Below the pieces are notes generated by a model. It was not told the DNA's origin. It did no database searches and worked only from the letters and a program-made list of their open reading frames with translations. A stretch of 36,027 bases of DNA from an uncultured bacterium (GTDB lineage Bacteria; Acidobacteriota; Thermoanaerobaculia; Multivoradales; J023): the NCBI GenBank assembly GCA_937948815.1, contig CALFAM010000103.1:1-36027 (forward strand), read 5' to 3'. Below, one piece after another: positions 22,493 to 30,484 of the stretch (positions are counted from its first letter, which is position 1; every line of letters starts with the position of its first letter). The position numbers and the translations under genes are program-made.

Positions 22493-23950
22493 TCACAGGC
22501 GGCAGGTACGAAAGCCTGCCCAAATGTCGCGGCGTTCCGGCGAGAAGAAGTTCCGTATGGTATTACGAACTAGCCGGTGTGACGTAGCCCATGACCCTCC
22601 ACGCAACACACGTAGCCCATCGCCAAACCACGGCGCTGAGAAGTCCGCATAGGGATCCGGGACGAATCCTGGATAGGGCTGGAAGGTGCTCGCCGTCCAC
22701 TCCCAGACATTGCCCATCATCTGGCGGCACCCTCCGGCCGTCTCCCCTGACGCCAGGATGTCGACCGCGATCAAGCCATCGAGCCATCCGCTCACGTTGG
22801 CTCGCTCCGGCGTCGGTGCCCCCTCGCCCCAGGGGTAGTGGCGGGTTGCGTCCTCAGCCTGCCCGCGGTCACTCGTCGCCGACGCCGCCAGCTCCCACTC
22901 AGCCTCGGTTGGCAGCCGGCGCCCGGCCCATCGACAATAGGCATCGGCTTCGAACCACGAGACATGACAGATCGGACGCTTGGGTTCGATGGGTACCCAC
23001 TGGGTGCAATCTCGGCGCTGCCAGGCGTCCTCGCAACGCCGCCAGTAGACCGGATGTTCGGCCTTCTTGGCTTGCCGCCACTGCCATCCGCTCGGACTCC
23101 ACAGCTGCTCATCGCCGTAGCCGCCATCATCGACAAAGGCTGCGTAGGCGGCTTGGGTGACGACCGTCCGCGCCATCGAGAACGGCGCCACAGCATGGTC
23201 GTGAGCCCACTTCTCGTTGTCGAAAACAAAGTCCGCATCGCGCTCGGCACCCAAGCGCAACACGCCACCGGCGAACTGAGCATCTCCCCCGAGGTCCCCT
23301 CCCACCGCGCCCACCGCGCCCACCGCGCCCACCGACGGTCGTGCGGCGCTGCTCTGATTGTCAATCCCGTCTGCACTCACGTGGCTTCCGGCGGCGTCGC
23401 GACCCGCGCGGTCATCGGCGTTCTCAGGATCTCCGGTACCCGTCTGCGCACCGCCAGCATATTTGGCATCGAGATGGGGTTTACACCAGCCCAGGCACTG
23501 TCGCGTATAGGCGAAGGCCTCCGCATGCATGTCCTCGTGCAGGATGGCGTACAAGACGTGAAAGGCCGTGTGCGCGTCGCAGCCCCGGTGGAGGATGTCG
23601 AGCACACGTTCGCAAACGGCGTCCGCGTACGCATAGGCAGCCTTGCGGGTTGGCAGGGCCAGATCCCAGCGAATATCGTGCTCGATCGTCATCGAATCAT
23701 AGAGCGCATCCGCCGCCGCCAGCACGGGCCGCCCGCGATTCGCGTGGCAAATCACCCAACGTTCGTAGAACCAAGCAACGTGTCCGAGCTCCCAAATCGG
23801 TGGATTGACCGTCGATCGTCGTGGCCCAAGGAGCTGTTCGTCAGTCAGATCGTCGACCATCCGCCGGGTGGTCGCATGGGCTTCGACCAGCCACTCCGCG
23901 AGGCGCCCAACCACATGCGGCGCCCGCAGGCTTTCGCCGTCCAGGCTCAT
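22493..23950 (-). CDS. senA: SenA-like selenoneine synthase (EgtB-type non-heme iron enzyme)
   Basis: This 485-residue protein has an N-terminal DinB-like helical domain and a C-terminal formylglycine-generating-enzyme-like domain, as in EgtB. The three iron-binding histidines appear as His57 (LGHVAWFYE), His138 and His142 (LHEDMHAE), close to the spacing known for EgtB. The C-terminal half carries MGNVWEWTASTFQPYPGF and VLRGGSWATSHRLVRNTIRNFFSPERRDIWAGFRTCRL. SenA forms the carbon-selenium bond between hercynine and a selenosugar. The SenB-type gene 37 bases downstream argues for SenA rather than EgtB of ergothioneine synthesis, but no residue test was possible. Unusual is a low-complexity Gly/Ala/Ser/Asp linker at about 164-225, partly encoded by a 9-bp tandem repeat. 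GGAAGAG precedes ATG 23950. EgtD (hercynine) is not in the window. Confidence 0.78.
   Translation of the reverse strand: MSLDGESLRAPHVVGRLAEWLVEAHATTRRMVDDLTDEQLLGPRRSTVNPPIWELGHVAWFYERWVICHANRGRPVLAAADALYDSMTIEHDIRWDLALPTRKAAYAYADAVCERVLDILHRGCDAHTAFHVLYAILHEDMHAEAFAYTRQCLGWCKPHLDAKYAGGAQTGTGDPENADDRAGRDAAGSHVSADGIDNQSSAARPSVGAVGAVGAVGGDLGGDAQFAGGVLRLGAERDADFVFDNEKWAHDHAVAPFSMARTVVTQAAYAAFVDDGGYGDEQLWSPSGWQWRQAKKAEHPVYWRRCEDAWQRRDCTQWVPIEPKRPICHVSWFEADAYCRWAGRRLPTEAEWELAASATSDRGQAEDATRHYPWGEGAPTPERANVSGWLDGLIAVDILASGETAGGCRQMMGNVWEWTASTFQPYPGFVPDPYADFSAPWFGDGLRVLRGGSWATSHRLVRNTIRNFFSPERRDIWAGFRTCRL
23301..23334. repeat. 9-bp tandem repeat inside the senA-like gene
   Basis: CCCACCGCG is repeated three times in a row (23301-23327) with a partial fourth copy. 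Read on the coding strand it gives a Val-Gly-Ala tripeptide repeat in the linker between the helical and FGE-like domains. As it is a multiple of 3, copy changes keep the frame. Confidence 0.8.
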
Positions 23951-24081
23951 CCGTCAGCTCTTCCGTGCTGTCGCATTTCCGCTTCGCTGGTTGTCCGGTT
24001 CGCACCATTCGATGTGAGCGTCGCAACTCTAGCAGGGCCAGCCTTTTCGGATCCGTCTCGCAGGATGCCTGGCAGGCTGGC

Positions 24082-25410
24082 TCAGTCACCAATCAGTGAC
24101 GTGACGAGCTCGGGAAACAGCACGACCAGGAGCAGCCCGAGAAGCTGAATGACGATGAACGGCAAGGCTCCGCGGTAGATCTGCATCGTCCGAATGCGTT
24201 TCGGAGTCACACCTCGCAGGTAGAAGAGCGCGAAACCGAATGGCGGTGTCAGGAACGACGTCTGCAAGTTGATTCCGATCATTACACCGAACCAGACGAG
24301 GTCGACATCGAGGGCGCGTGCAGCGGGCACCAGCAAAGGAATGACGATGAAGGCGATCTCGAAGAAGTCGATGAAGAACCCGAGCACGAAGATCGCCAAG
24401 TTGGCGACCACCAGCAGCCCGATCTTGCCACCCGGCAGGTTGGTCAACAGCGACTCGATCCACAGATCACCATCCAGGCCGCGAAAGACCAGGGCGAAGG
24501 CCGTGGAGCCTATGAGCAGAAAGACCACCATCGAGGTGAGCTTGGTGGTCTCTTCCATGCTCTGGGACACGGCGCGCCAGCTCAGGCGACCGTTGATCGC
24601 GGCCAGCCCCATGGCGCCCCCGGCGCCGAGCGCGCCAGCCTCGGTCGGCGTCGCAATGCCCGCGAACATGCTACCCAGGACGACCAGGATCAAGGTCAGC
24701 GGCGGCACCATGACCAGGGCGACCTGTCGGAGCAGAATGGCCATCGAAGCCGGCCGGTCTTCCGGTGGCAAGGCCGGTGCTTGCTCGGGCCGCAGCAAAG
24801 CGACGGCGGCCACATAGAGCGCGTAGAGGCCCGCGAGCATCAGACCGGGCAGCAGCGCACCGAGAAAGAGATCGCCTACCGAGACGCTGAGCTGGTCGGC
24901 CAGGACGACCAATACGACACTCGGTGGAATGATCTGGCCGAGGGTGCCTGCGGCGGCAATGACTCCGGTCGCCAGCTCCGGCGAGTAGCCGCGGCGCAAC
25001 ATGACCGGCAGGGAGATCATGCCCATGGCAACCACCGACGCACCCACGACCCCCGTCGCGGCGGCGAGCAACGCACCGACGAAGACCACCGCCAGCGCCA
25101 GGCCTCCGCGCAGCGCGCCGAAGAGCTTGCCGATCGTTTCGAGCAGATCTTCGGCCAGCTTCGCCTTGTCCAAGATCGTGCCCATGAAGATAAAGAACGG
25201 GACAGCAAGGAGCACATAGTTGGACATGATGCCGAAGACGCGCTCCGGAAAGGCAAACATCAAGGCCCAGTCGAAGTAGCCCACGGCAACGCCGATAGCG
25301 GCAAAGACCAGCGCAGTACCACCCAGTGCAAAGGCAACCGGGTAGCCGACGAAGATCAGCGCGAAGGCAACCACGAACATGGTCGGTGCCAGCCAGCCCG
25401 CGGAGCTCAC
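24082..25410 (-). CDS. TRAP transporter large permease subunit (DctM-type)
   Basis: This 442-residue, very hydrophobic protein has about 12 membrane segments and family landmarks: VGYPVAFALGG near the N-terminus, VPFFIFMGTILDKAKLAEDLL, GALLAAATGVVGASVVAMGMISLPVMLRRGYSPELATGVIAAAGTLGQIIPPS, and FIDFFEIAFIVIPLLVPAARALDVDLVWFGVMIGINLQTSFLTPPFGFALFYLRGV. It forms the ion-coupled channel of a TRAP system in the inner membrane. The GTG start at 25410 overlaps the stop of the small subunit (GTGA). The FcbT3/COG4664-like style fits the binding protein at 10652, yet no binding-protein gene adjoins it. It ends 131 bp upstream of the senA-like gene; a functional link is unproven. Confidence 0.92.
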   Translation of the reverse strand: MSSAGWLAPTMFVVAFALIFVGYPVAFALGGTALVFAAIGVAVGYFDWALMFAFPERVFGIMSNYVLLAVPFFIFMGTILDKAKLAEDLLETIGKLFGALRGGLALAVVFVGALLAAATGVVGASVVAMGMISLPVMLRRGYSPELATGVIAAAGTLGQIIPPSVVLVVLADQLSVSVGDLFLGALLPGLMLAGLYALYVAAVALLRPEQAPALPPEDRPASMAILLRQVALVMVPPLTLILVVLGSMFAGIATPTEAGALGAGGAMGLAAINGRLSWRAVSQSMEETTKLTSMVVFLLIGSTAFALVFRGLDGDLWIESLLTNLPGGKIGLLVVANLAIFVLGFFIDFFEIAFIVIPLLVPAARALDVDLVWFGVMIGINLQTSFLTPPFGFALFYLRGVTPKRIRTMQIYRGALPFIVIQLLGLLLVVLFPELVTSLIGD

Positions 25411-26018
25411 GCTTCAGCCTCCTCATCGCGCGCTTGCGCACCATGAGACACGGCTTCCGATCCGGCTCCGACACTCGACTCTGAATCGTCTGGATGCCGC
25501 AGCGCATCGATCGCCTTGACCAGCTGCGACAGGCCTTGCAGCAGTAGCAGCACGAAGGCGACCAACACCAAGGTCTTGATCGGATAGCGCGCCAGGCCGT
25601 CAGGGTCCGGTGATCCCTCCCGGACACGCCAGGAGCTCATCACCGACGGCAGGGATGCCCACAGCGCGAAGATCGAGAAAGGAATGAGAAAGAGGATCGT
25701 GCCGAGAAGGTCGATCCAGGCCCTTCCTCGCGGACCGAGCCGTCCGTAGAGCAGGTCGACACGGACATGCCGGCCGTCGCGAAGGGTCACGGCTGCCGCG
25801 AGCATGAACAACACGCTGAACAGGTACCACTGCAGCTCGATGTAGGCGTTGGACGACAGGCCCCAGCCCGTCCAACGGTCGGTATAGCGCGCCACCGCAT
25901 TGAAGGCGCCGAGCAGCACCATCACCAGGCAGCACCACATGGCCACGACCCCTACGCCACCGTTGAGCCGGTCGACGGACCAAGCGAAACGCCGGGCTGC
26001 GTGCCACATCGCTTTCAT
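25407..26018 (-). CDS. TRAP transporter small permease subunit (DctQ-type)
   Basis: This 203-residue protein has four hydrophobic segments (about 22-42, 60-80, 105-128, 148-168). It contains the DctQ hallmarks NAVARYTDRWTGW and ELQWYLFSVLFMLAAAVTLRDGRHVRVDLLYGRLGPRGRAWIDLLGTI, and an acidic, Ser-rich cytoplasmic tail. The small subunit is required with DctM for transport. ATG 26018 was chosen; a GTG one codon before is equally possible, and the Shine-Dalgarno is weak. It is the first gene of the permease operon, with a 262-bp gap to the divergent DUF4126-like gene. Confidence 0.9.
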   Translation of the reverse strand: MKAMWHAARRFAWSVDRLNGGVGVVAMWCCLVMVLLGAFNAVARYTDRWTGWGLSSNAYIELQWYLFSVLFMLAAAVTLRDGRHVRVDLLYGRLGPRGRAWIDLLGTILFLIPFSIFALWASLPSVMSSWRVREGSPDPDGLARYPIKTLVLVAFVLLLLQGLSQLVKAIDALRHPDDSESSVGAGSEAVSHGAQARDEEAEA

Positions 26019-26204
26019 CACACCAAAAGCCTGGATTCGAAGCGCATCGATTGTCGTCCCGGATCGGAGCTAACCTGCCTTGAGAGCGCCGGCAGGCTAC
26101 CATGGAGCGGAGCGCCTCTCCAGCGGCCCGGAGCTGCACCGCGGCGACGCTGGCCAGGAAGACGTTCGAAGAAATGGGCTGCAGAACCGAATCCAGCCTC
26201 TGCA

Positions 26205-26234
26205 TTGTGCGTAAGGTAGGTAGCACGGTATGTA
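26205..26234 (+). promoter_or_regulatory. Candidate promoter of the DUF4126-like gene
   Basis: TTGTGC (26205-26210) and TATGTA (26229-26234) are separated by 18 bases, with GGAGGT (26265-26270) and ATG 26281 downstream. The rest of the 26019-26280 gap shows nothing firm. Confidence 0.35.
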
Positions 26235-26280
26235 GACCGCACGGCACGCCGTCCATCACCCGAGGGAGGTTCCCCCAGAG

Positions 26281-26880
26281 ATGAACTACGAAATAGCGCT
26301 TTCCATCGCCACCGGCCTTGGCCTCGCCGCGGCCTGCGGATTTCGTGTCTTCGCGCCCTTGCTCGCCATGGGCGCAGCTACGCGCGCCGGCTATCTCGAT
26401 CTCTCGAGCGGCTTCGAGTGGATCGGCTCGACCCCGGCGCTGATTGCCCTGGGAACCGCCACGGGTCTCGAGATTCTCGCCTACTACGTACCCTGGGTCG
26501 ACAACGTGCTCGACACCGTTGCCACCCCAGCCGCGGTGGTCGCGGGCGTCGTCGCCACCGGCTCTCAGGTTGCCGATGTCGATCCGTGGTTGCGCTGGGG
26601 CACCGCGGTCATTGGCGGCGGCGGCGTTGCCGCGGGAGTCCAGGCAACCACGGTCCTCACCCGCCAGGTGTCCTCTTTCGCCACCGGTGGGCTGGCCAAT
26701 CCCTTGCTCTCCACCGCCGAGATCGGTGCCTCCTTGGTCATGGCCGTGCTGGCTGTGGTCGTACCGCTCGTTGCTCTGCTGGTGCTGACCGCGGGCGTCT
26801 TCTTGCTCTTGCGTCTGGTCTTCCGGCGCCGCGCCAGCGAGGCCACCGCCGGCGGCGCGGGGCCAGTCCCTACTTCGTAG
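26281..26880 (+). CDS. DUF4126-like integral membrane protein
   Basis: This 199-residue protein is almost entirely hydrophobic, with about five membrane helices and many Gly/Ala residues. It has the recognisable order CGFRVFAPLLAMGAATR, EILAYYVPWVDNVLDTVATPAAVVAGVVATGSQ, AAGVQATTVLTRQVSSFATGGLANPLLSTAEIGASLVMAVLAVVVPLVALLV and a basic C-terminus. This pattern is that of DUF4126, whose function is unknown to me. ATG 26281 follows GGAGGT by 10 bases. The amidase gene starts 113 bp downstream behind its own -10-like box. Confidence 0.75.
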   Translation: MNYEIALSIATGLGLAAACGFRVFAPLLAMGAATRAGYLDLSSGFEWIGSTPALIALGTATGLEILAYYVPWVDNVLDTVATPAAVVAGVVATGSQVADVDPWLRWGTAVIGGGGVAAGVQATTVLTRQVSSFATGGLANPLLSTAEIGASLVMAVLAVVVPLVALLVLTAGVFLLLRLVFRRRASEATAGGAGPVPTS

Positions 26881-26981
26881 CGACCGCCGAGCCTGCGATC
26901 GCGCCAAAGAGCCGACAGGCGGGAACCGCGTGGCACCGCCACCCGTCCGGGCTCTCATGCCCCGTAGGTTCGTCAGGACGA

Positions 26982-26993
26982 TAGACTAGGGTA
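26982..26993 (+). promoter_or_regulatory. TAGACT -10-like box just before the amidase start
   Basis: TAGACT (26982-26987) ends 6 bases before ATG 26994, the spacing expected of leaderless transcripts, and the only purine run there (AGGG) is too close to the ATG for a normal Shine-Dalgarno. Confidence 0.35.
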
Positions 26994-28061
26994 ATGACGG
27001 CCAAGGACGGGGAAGACACGGCCACGGCCAACCGTCGACAGCGACGACACATGCTGCGTGCTGCTGTCGCGGACAACATGGCCAAGCCACGCGATCCGCG
27101 CGTACGGTCGAAGCACGCCCGAGCAACGGCCCCAGCATCAACCCGTGCGGCGGGTAAACGCGGAACGATCCTCGCGGGGATCGCGCTGAGCTTGGTCGCG
27201 GTCACGGCCGGTGCCCTGATGCTGCGCCGCGAAGCAGGGCCCGACATGGCGCCGGTGGCGACGCCATCGCCCGTGGCCCCGGGTGTCGCGGCCTCGTCGT
27301 CGTCCCTCCCCTCTCCGGCTGTGCCACAGACCTTCGAGGCGCCGGCCGCGGTCGACCGATCGGTCTTCCCCTTGGCCGTTCGGCGCGTGGTGGTCGACGC
27401 TGGCCACGGCGGTGCCGACCACGGCGCATCAGCCAGCGATCTGGCCGAGAAAGACATCACCTTCGACATCGCGACGCGGCTCCAGCAACGACTCGAGGAC
27501 GGCGGCTTCGAGGTTCTGATGACCCGAGAGGGCGACCACCATCTTTCGCTGCGCGAGCGCGTACAGATGGCCAACGCCAACCACGCCGATCTGTTCATTT
27601 CCGTCCACGTCAATTGGTTCGACGGCACATCGGTACCGGGGATCGAGACGTATTACTTGGGTGCTACCGAAGATCCCGAGCTGATGGCGCTGGCACAGCG
27701 CGAGAACCGCGAATCGGGCTACTCGCTCGGAGACCTGCGCCAGCTACTCGACGGCGTCTACGCCGACTTCAGACAAGACGAATCGAGACGCCTGGCGGGT
27801 AAAGTCCAGCGCTCGCTCTACCGTTCTCTCCTGCCGGTCTCGCCCGAGCTACGCGACCGAGGAGTCAAAACCGCGCCGTTCGTGGTATTAGTAGCCACCG
27901 AAATGCCTGCTATCCTCGCCGAGGTTTCGTGCCTCTCGGACCGTCGAGAGGCCGAGCGTCTCAAACGGCCGCGATACCGAGATCACATCGCCGAGGCGCT
28001 CTTCGAGGGCATCCGAGCGTACGCACGCGATATCAACCAGACGATCGAGAAAGGAACCTGA
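26994..28061 (+). CDS. N-acetylmuramoyl-L-alanine amidase (Amidase_3, AmiC-like)
   Basis: The 355-residue enzyme would split the amide bond between MurNAc and L-Ala in peptidoglycan. After a basic cytoplasmic N-terminus (1-56) it has a signal-anchor TM at about 58-76 and a Pro/Ser/Ala linker to about 125. The catalytic domain has the zinc ligands: His138 in VVVDAGHGGADHG, Glu152 in AEKDITFDIA, His205 in LFISVHVNWF, and a later Glu in AILAEVSCLSD near residue 307. Such enzymes act in the periplasm in cell separation and wall remodelling. The stop is followed 3 bases later by the start of the actin-like gene, so wall hydrolase and filament are made from one message. Confidence 0.92.
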   Translation: MTAKDGEDTATANRRQRRHMLRAAVADNMAKPRDPRVRSKHARATAPASTRAAGKRGTILAGIALSLVAVTAGALMLRREAGPDMAPVATPSPVAPGVAASSSSLPSPAVPQTFEAPAAVDRSVFPLAVRRVVVDAGHGGADHGASASDLAEKDITFDIATRLQQRLEDGGFEVLMTREGDHHLSLRERVQMANANHADLFISVHVNWFDGTSVPGIETYYLGATEDPELMALAQRENRESGYSLGDLRQLLDGVYADFRQDESRRLAGKVQRSLYRSLLPVSPELRDRGVKTAPFVVLVATEMPAILAEVSCLSDRREAERLKRPRYRDHIAEALFEGIRAYARDINQTIEKGT

Positions 28062-28064
28062 CGC

Positions 28065-29096
28065 ATGACTGACCGCCAGAAAGTGCTCAACGTGGGAATC
28101 GACCTGGGCACCTCCCGGAGTGCAATCTCGGCCTCGAACGGGCAGCGGCATGTGGTCGAGAGTTACGTTGGCTGGCCCGTCGACATGGTCGCGCGCAAGG
28201 TCTTGAAGCGCAGCGTCCTGATCGGCTCAGACGCCGTCGAGAACCGCACCATGCTCGACCTGCATCGGCCCCTCGAGCGCGGCCTGGTCAAGGAAGGTTC
28301 GAAGAAAGATCTCGACGCCGTTCGCCAGCTTCTCAACCACCTGCTGGAGTTGGCCGGCATCGACCTCGAGGCGAAGAAGCGCCCGTCGGTGCGCGCCGTG
28401 GTCGGCGTGCCGGCCGAAGCGATGCGGGTCAACAAGCAGCAGCTCCGCAGCACGCTCGAAGGCGCCGTCGACAGCCTGATGATCGTCTCTGAGCCCTTCG
28501 CGGTGGCCTACGGCCTCGACGCCTTGCTCCACAGCCTGATCGTCGATATCGGCGCTGGCACCTCCGACTTCTGCATCATGCGCGGCCACTTCCCCACCGA
28601 AGAAGACCAGCGCACGCTGGTCGCCGCAGGCGACTCGATCGACGAGAACCTCCTCAAGCTGGTCCAAGAGCATCACCCGGAGGCACAGGTCTCGGTCTAC
28701 ATGGTGCGCGAGTGGAAAGAAAAGCACGGCTTCGTGGGCAAGCCTCAAGGCCGGGTCAAAGTCACTGTGCCAGTCAAGGGAACGCCGACCGAGATCGACA
28801 TCACCGACGATTTGCGCAGTGCCTGCGAAAGCATCGTCGAGCCACTGGTCGAGACCATGCTGGATCTCTTGCCACGGGTCGACCCCGAGTTCCAGGCCAA
28901 GGTCCGCAACAACGTCATCCTCTCGGGTGGTTGTTCCTTGCTCTCCGGCCTGCGGCCCGCGCTCCAAGACGGCCTCGATCCGATCGGCGGCGGCAACATC
29001 CAGAGCGTCAAGGATGCGGTCTTCGCGGGCGCCGAGGGCTGCCTCGCGATCGCTCTCGACGCCGAAGACGAAGACTGGGATCGCCTCGTCTCCTAG
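28065..29096 (+). CDS. MamK-like bacterial actin (MreB/MamK superfamily ATPase)
   Basis: This 343-residue actin-fold ATPase has phosphate-1 loop GIDLGTS (11-17), IVSEPFAVAYGLD with Glu143, phosphate-2 loop IVDIGAGTSDF with Asp161, and the adenosine region ILSGGCSLLSGL. It follows my recollection of magnetosome MamK along its length better than MreB: a YVGWP/VVGYP stretch near 34, LDLHRPLERGLV, VVGVPAEAMRVNK, EDQRTLVAAGDSIDENLLKLVQEHHPEAQ, KEKHGFVG. Its size is close to MamK (about 347), and Glu143 and Asp161 fall on the numbers I recall for MamK active-site residues. It lacks an obvious MreB-type amphipathic N-terminus. AAAGGA precedes ATG 28065. No other magnetosome gene is visible; neighbours are an amidase and tyrA. 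It probably forms cytoplasmic filaments that position something; cargo unknown. Confidence 0.82.
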   Translation: MTDRQKVLNVGIDLGTSRSAISASNGQRHVVESYVGWPVDMVARKVLKRSVLIGSDAVENRTMLDLHRPLERGLVKEGSKKDLDAVRQLLNHLLELAGIDLEAKKRPSVRAVVGVPAEAMRVNKQQLRSTLEGAVDSLMIVSEPFAVAYGLDALLHSLIVDIGAGTSDFCIMRGHFPTEEDQRTLVAAGDSIDENLLKLVQEHHPEAQVSVYMVREWKEKHGFVGKPQGRVKVTVPVKGTPTEIDITDDLRSACESIVEPLVETMLDLLPRVDPEFQAKVRNNVILSGGCSLLSGLRPALQDGLDPIGGGNIQSVKDAVFAGAEGCLAIALDAEDEDWDRLVS

Positions 29097-29191
29097 ACCA
29101 GGGCGGGCGGATTCGCCAACCCGCCACCAGGCCGAGGTCGGTTCCTGGTGGCCGCGGCCCGTGCAACTTCGGCGACCAGGGACACAACGCG

Positions 29192-30316
29192 ATGAGCGAC
29201 AGCCAGGATCGGGGGCCGGAGCGGCTCGCCAGCCTGCGGGGTGAGATTGCCGATGTCGACCGTGGCCTGATCGAGCTTCTGCGCCGGCGCATGACCCTGG
29301 CTGCCGAGGTCGGGCGGGTCAAGCACGCTGCTGGCGAACCAATTTTCGTCCCTGAGGTCAATGACAGCGTCTTGACGCGTGCTCGCGAGCATGCTGCTGC
29401 TTGCGGCGTCTCCAGCGAAGTCATGGAGGCGATCTTCGGCGCCGTGATGCGTGGCTCGGTCGAGCGCCAGCACCGCGTCGGCGTCGAGACACAGGCTTCG
29501 ACCGGCAGCCGTATCCTGGTAATCGGCGGCGCTGGAAACATGGGTGGCTGGCTGAGCCAGTTCACTGCCCTGCTCGGCCACGAAGTCGACGTTCTCGACC
29601 CGTCGTACCGCACGCTCCCGGCAGAAGCAGGCCGCTACAGCGCGCTCGACGAACTATCCGACCTCGACGCATACGAGGCTCTTCTGGTCTCGGTACCGAT
29701 GCGACGAACCGAAGCGGTGCTTTCGAGCTTGATCGACCGCAAGCCGCGTGGACTGGTCGTCGAGGTTGCTTCGATCAAGGATCACCTGCGCCCAGTCCTC
29801 GATCAGGCCGACCGCGCCGACGTTGCGGTGGCCAGCCTGCACCCGATGTTCGGCCCCAGCAAGTCGGTCTACGAAAACCTGACCTTCGTACTGGCGTGCC
29901 GGAACGATCCGCAAGCCGAGCAAGAGCGCGTCACGGCGTGGCTACGGCACCCCTACACGCAACTGGTACCCGTACCCTTCGCGCACCACGATCGACTGAT
30001 GGGCTGGCTCCTCGGCCTGGCCCACCTTTCGGGCATGCTGTTCGGTAACGCCTTGACCCACGCCGGCCTGTCTGCGGCCGAGCTTCGTGCCTGTGCCTCG
30101 ACGACCTACAACCGACAGGTGGCAACCGCTCTTTCGGTGATCGACGAGGACCCGGACCTGTACTTCGACATCCAGCAGCTCAATCCGCACCGCGGCGAGG
30201 TCTATCGGGCCGCACGCGAGGCTCTGGACGGCCTGGTGGGAACGGTCGAGGGCGACGACCGTGAAGCGTTTCGTTCCCTGCTGACGACCGCCCGACAGCT
30301 CCTGCGCGTCGACTAG
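29192..30316 (+). CDS. tyrA: Bifunctional chorismate mutase / prephenate dehydrogenase (T-protein)
   Basis: At 374 residues it matches the E. coli T-protein in size and order. Residues about 10-95 are an AroQ-type chorismate mutase (LRGEIADVDRGLIELLRRRMTLAAEVGRVK). Residues about 106-374 form the NAD-dependent prephenate dehydrogenase, with ILVIGGAGNMGGW as the nucleotide-binding loop, SVPMRRTEAVL, and the catalytic His217 in SLHPMFGPS. It turns chorismate into 4-hydroxyphenylpyruvate on the way to tyrosine. The ATG at 29192 has AGGGA about 9 bases upstream; the frame is open further upstream but that part overlaps the actin gene. It is 95 bp after the actin-like gene and likely shares its message; a bidirectional terminator follows. 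Confidence 0.93.
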   Translation: MSDSQDRGPERLASLRGEIADVDRGLIELLRRRMTLAAEVGRVKHAAGEPIFVPEVNDSVLTRAREHAAACGVSSEVMEAIFGAVMRGSVERQHRVGVETQASTGSRILVIGGAGNMGGWLSQFTALLGHEVDVLDPSYRTLPAEAGRYSALDELSDLDAYEALLVSVPMRRTEAVLSSLIDRKPRGLVVEVASIKDHLRPVLDQADRADVAVASLHPMFGPSKSVYENLTFVLACRNDPQAEQERVTAWLRHPYTQLVPVPFAHHDRLMGWLLGLAHLSGMLFGNALTHAGLSAAELRACASTTYNRQVATALSVIDEDPDLYFDIQQLNPHRGEVYRAAREALDGLVGTVEGDDREAFRSLLTTARQLLRVD

Positions 30317-30385
30317 CCCGGCTCCTCCGACCGGCTGCTTGGCAGACGTCGCCGCTTCGAGAATCTCAACGCTCTTGAAAAGCAA

Positions 30386-30410
30386 AAACGCCGGTGGTGA
30401 GCCGGCGTTT
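30386..30410. terminator. Bidirectional intrinsic terminator
   Basis: AAACGCCGG (30386-30394) pairs with CCGGCGTTT (30402-30410) over 9 base pairs around a 7-nt loop. Read on the minus strand the stem is followed by TTGCTTTT after the closing T-tract, ideal for the gene at 30485-31402; on the plus strand it closes tyrA with CGGTTTG behind the stem. Confidence 0.82.
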
Positions 30411-30484
30411 CGGTTTGCTGCGGAAGGGCCTCGCGTCGCCTGGAAGCGACCTCCCGAGAGGTCAACACGCGAGGTGATGCGGCC

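Noticed and set aside
23301-23334. CRISPR-like array
   Set aside because: The units are 9 bp without spacers and lie in frame in a coding gene.
22493-23950. Plain EgtB (ergothioneine) call
   Set aside because: Kept as the alternative, but the adjacent TIGR04348-type glycosyltransferase and lack of egtC/egtD nearby favour SenA.
26025-26045. tRNA T-loop-like TTCGAATCC on the minus strand
   Set aside because: The flanking bases do not form the 5-bp T stem and no acceptor or anticodon arms can be drawn.
25600-26958. A 452-codon open frame on the minus strand
   Set aside because: It covers dctQ in another frame and the antisense of the DUF4126-like gene; the composition is Arg/Gly-rich shadow type.
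28065-29096. Part of a magnetosome island
   Set aside because: No mamA, B, E, I, M, O, P or Q-like gene lies in the window; the neighbours are an amidase and tyrA.
28712-29191. Upstream extension of the TyrA frame
   Set aside because: It overlaps the actin-like gene and is Arg/Pro-rich; TyrA length matches the family from ATG 29192.
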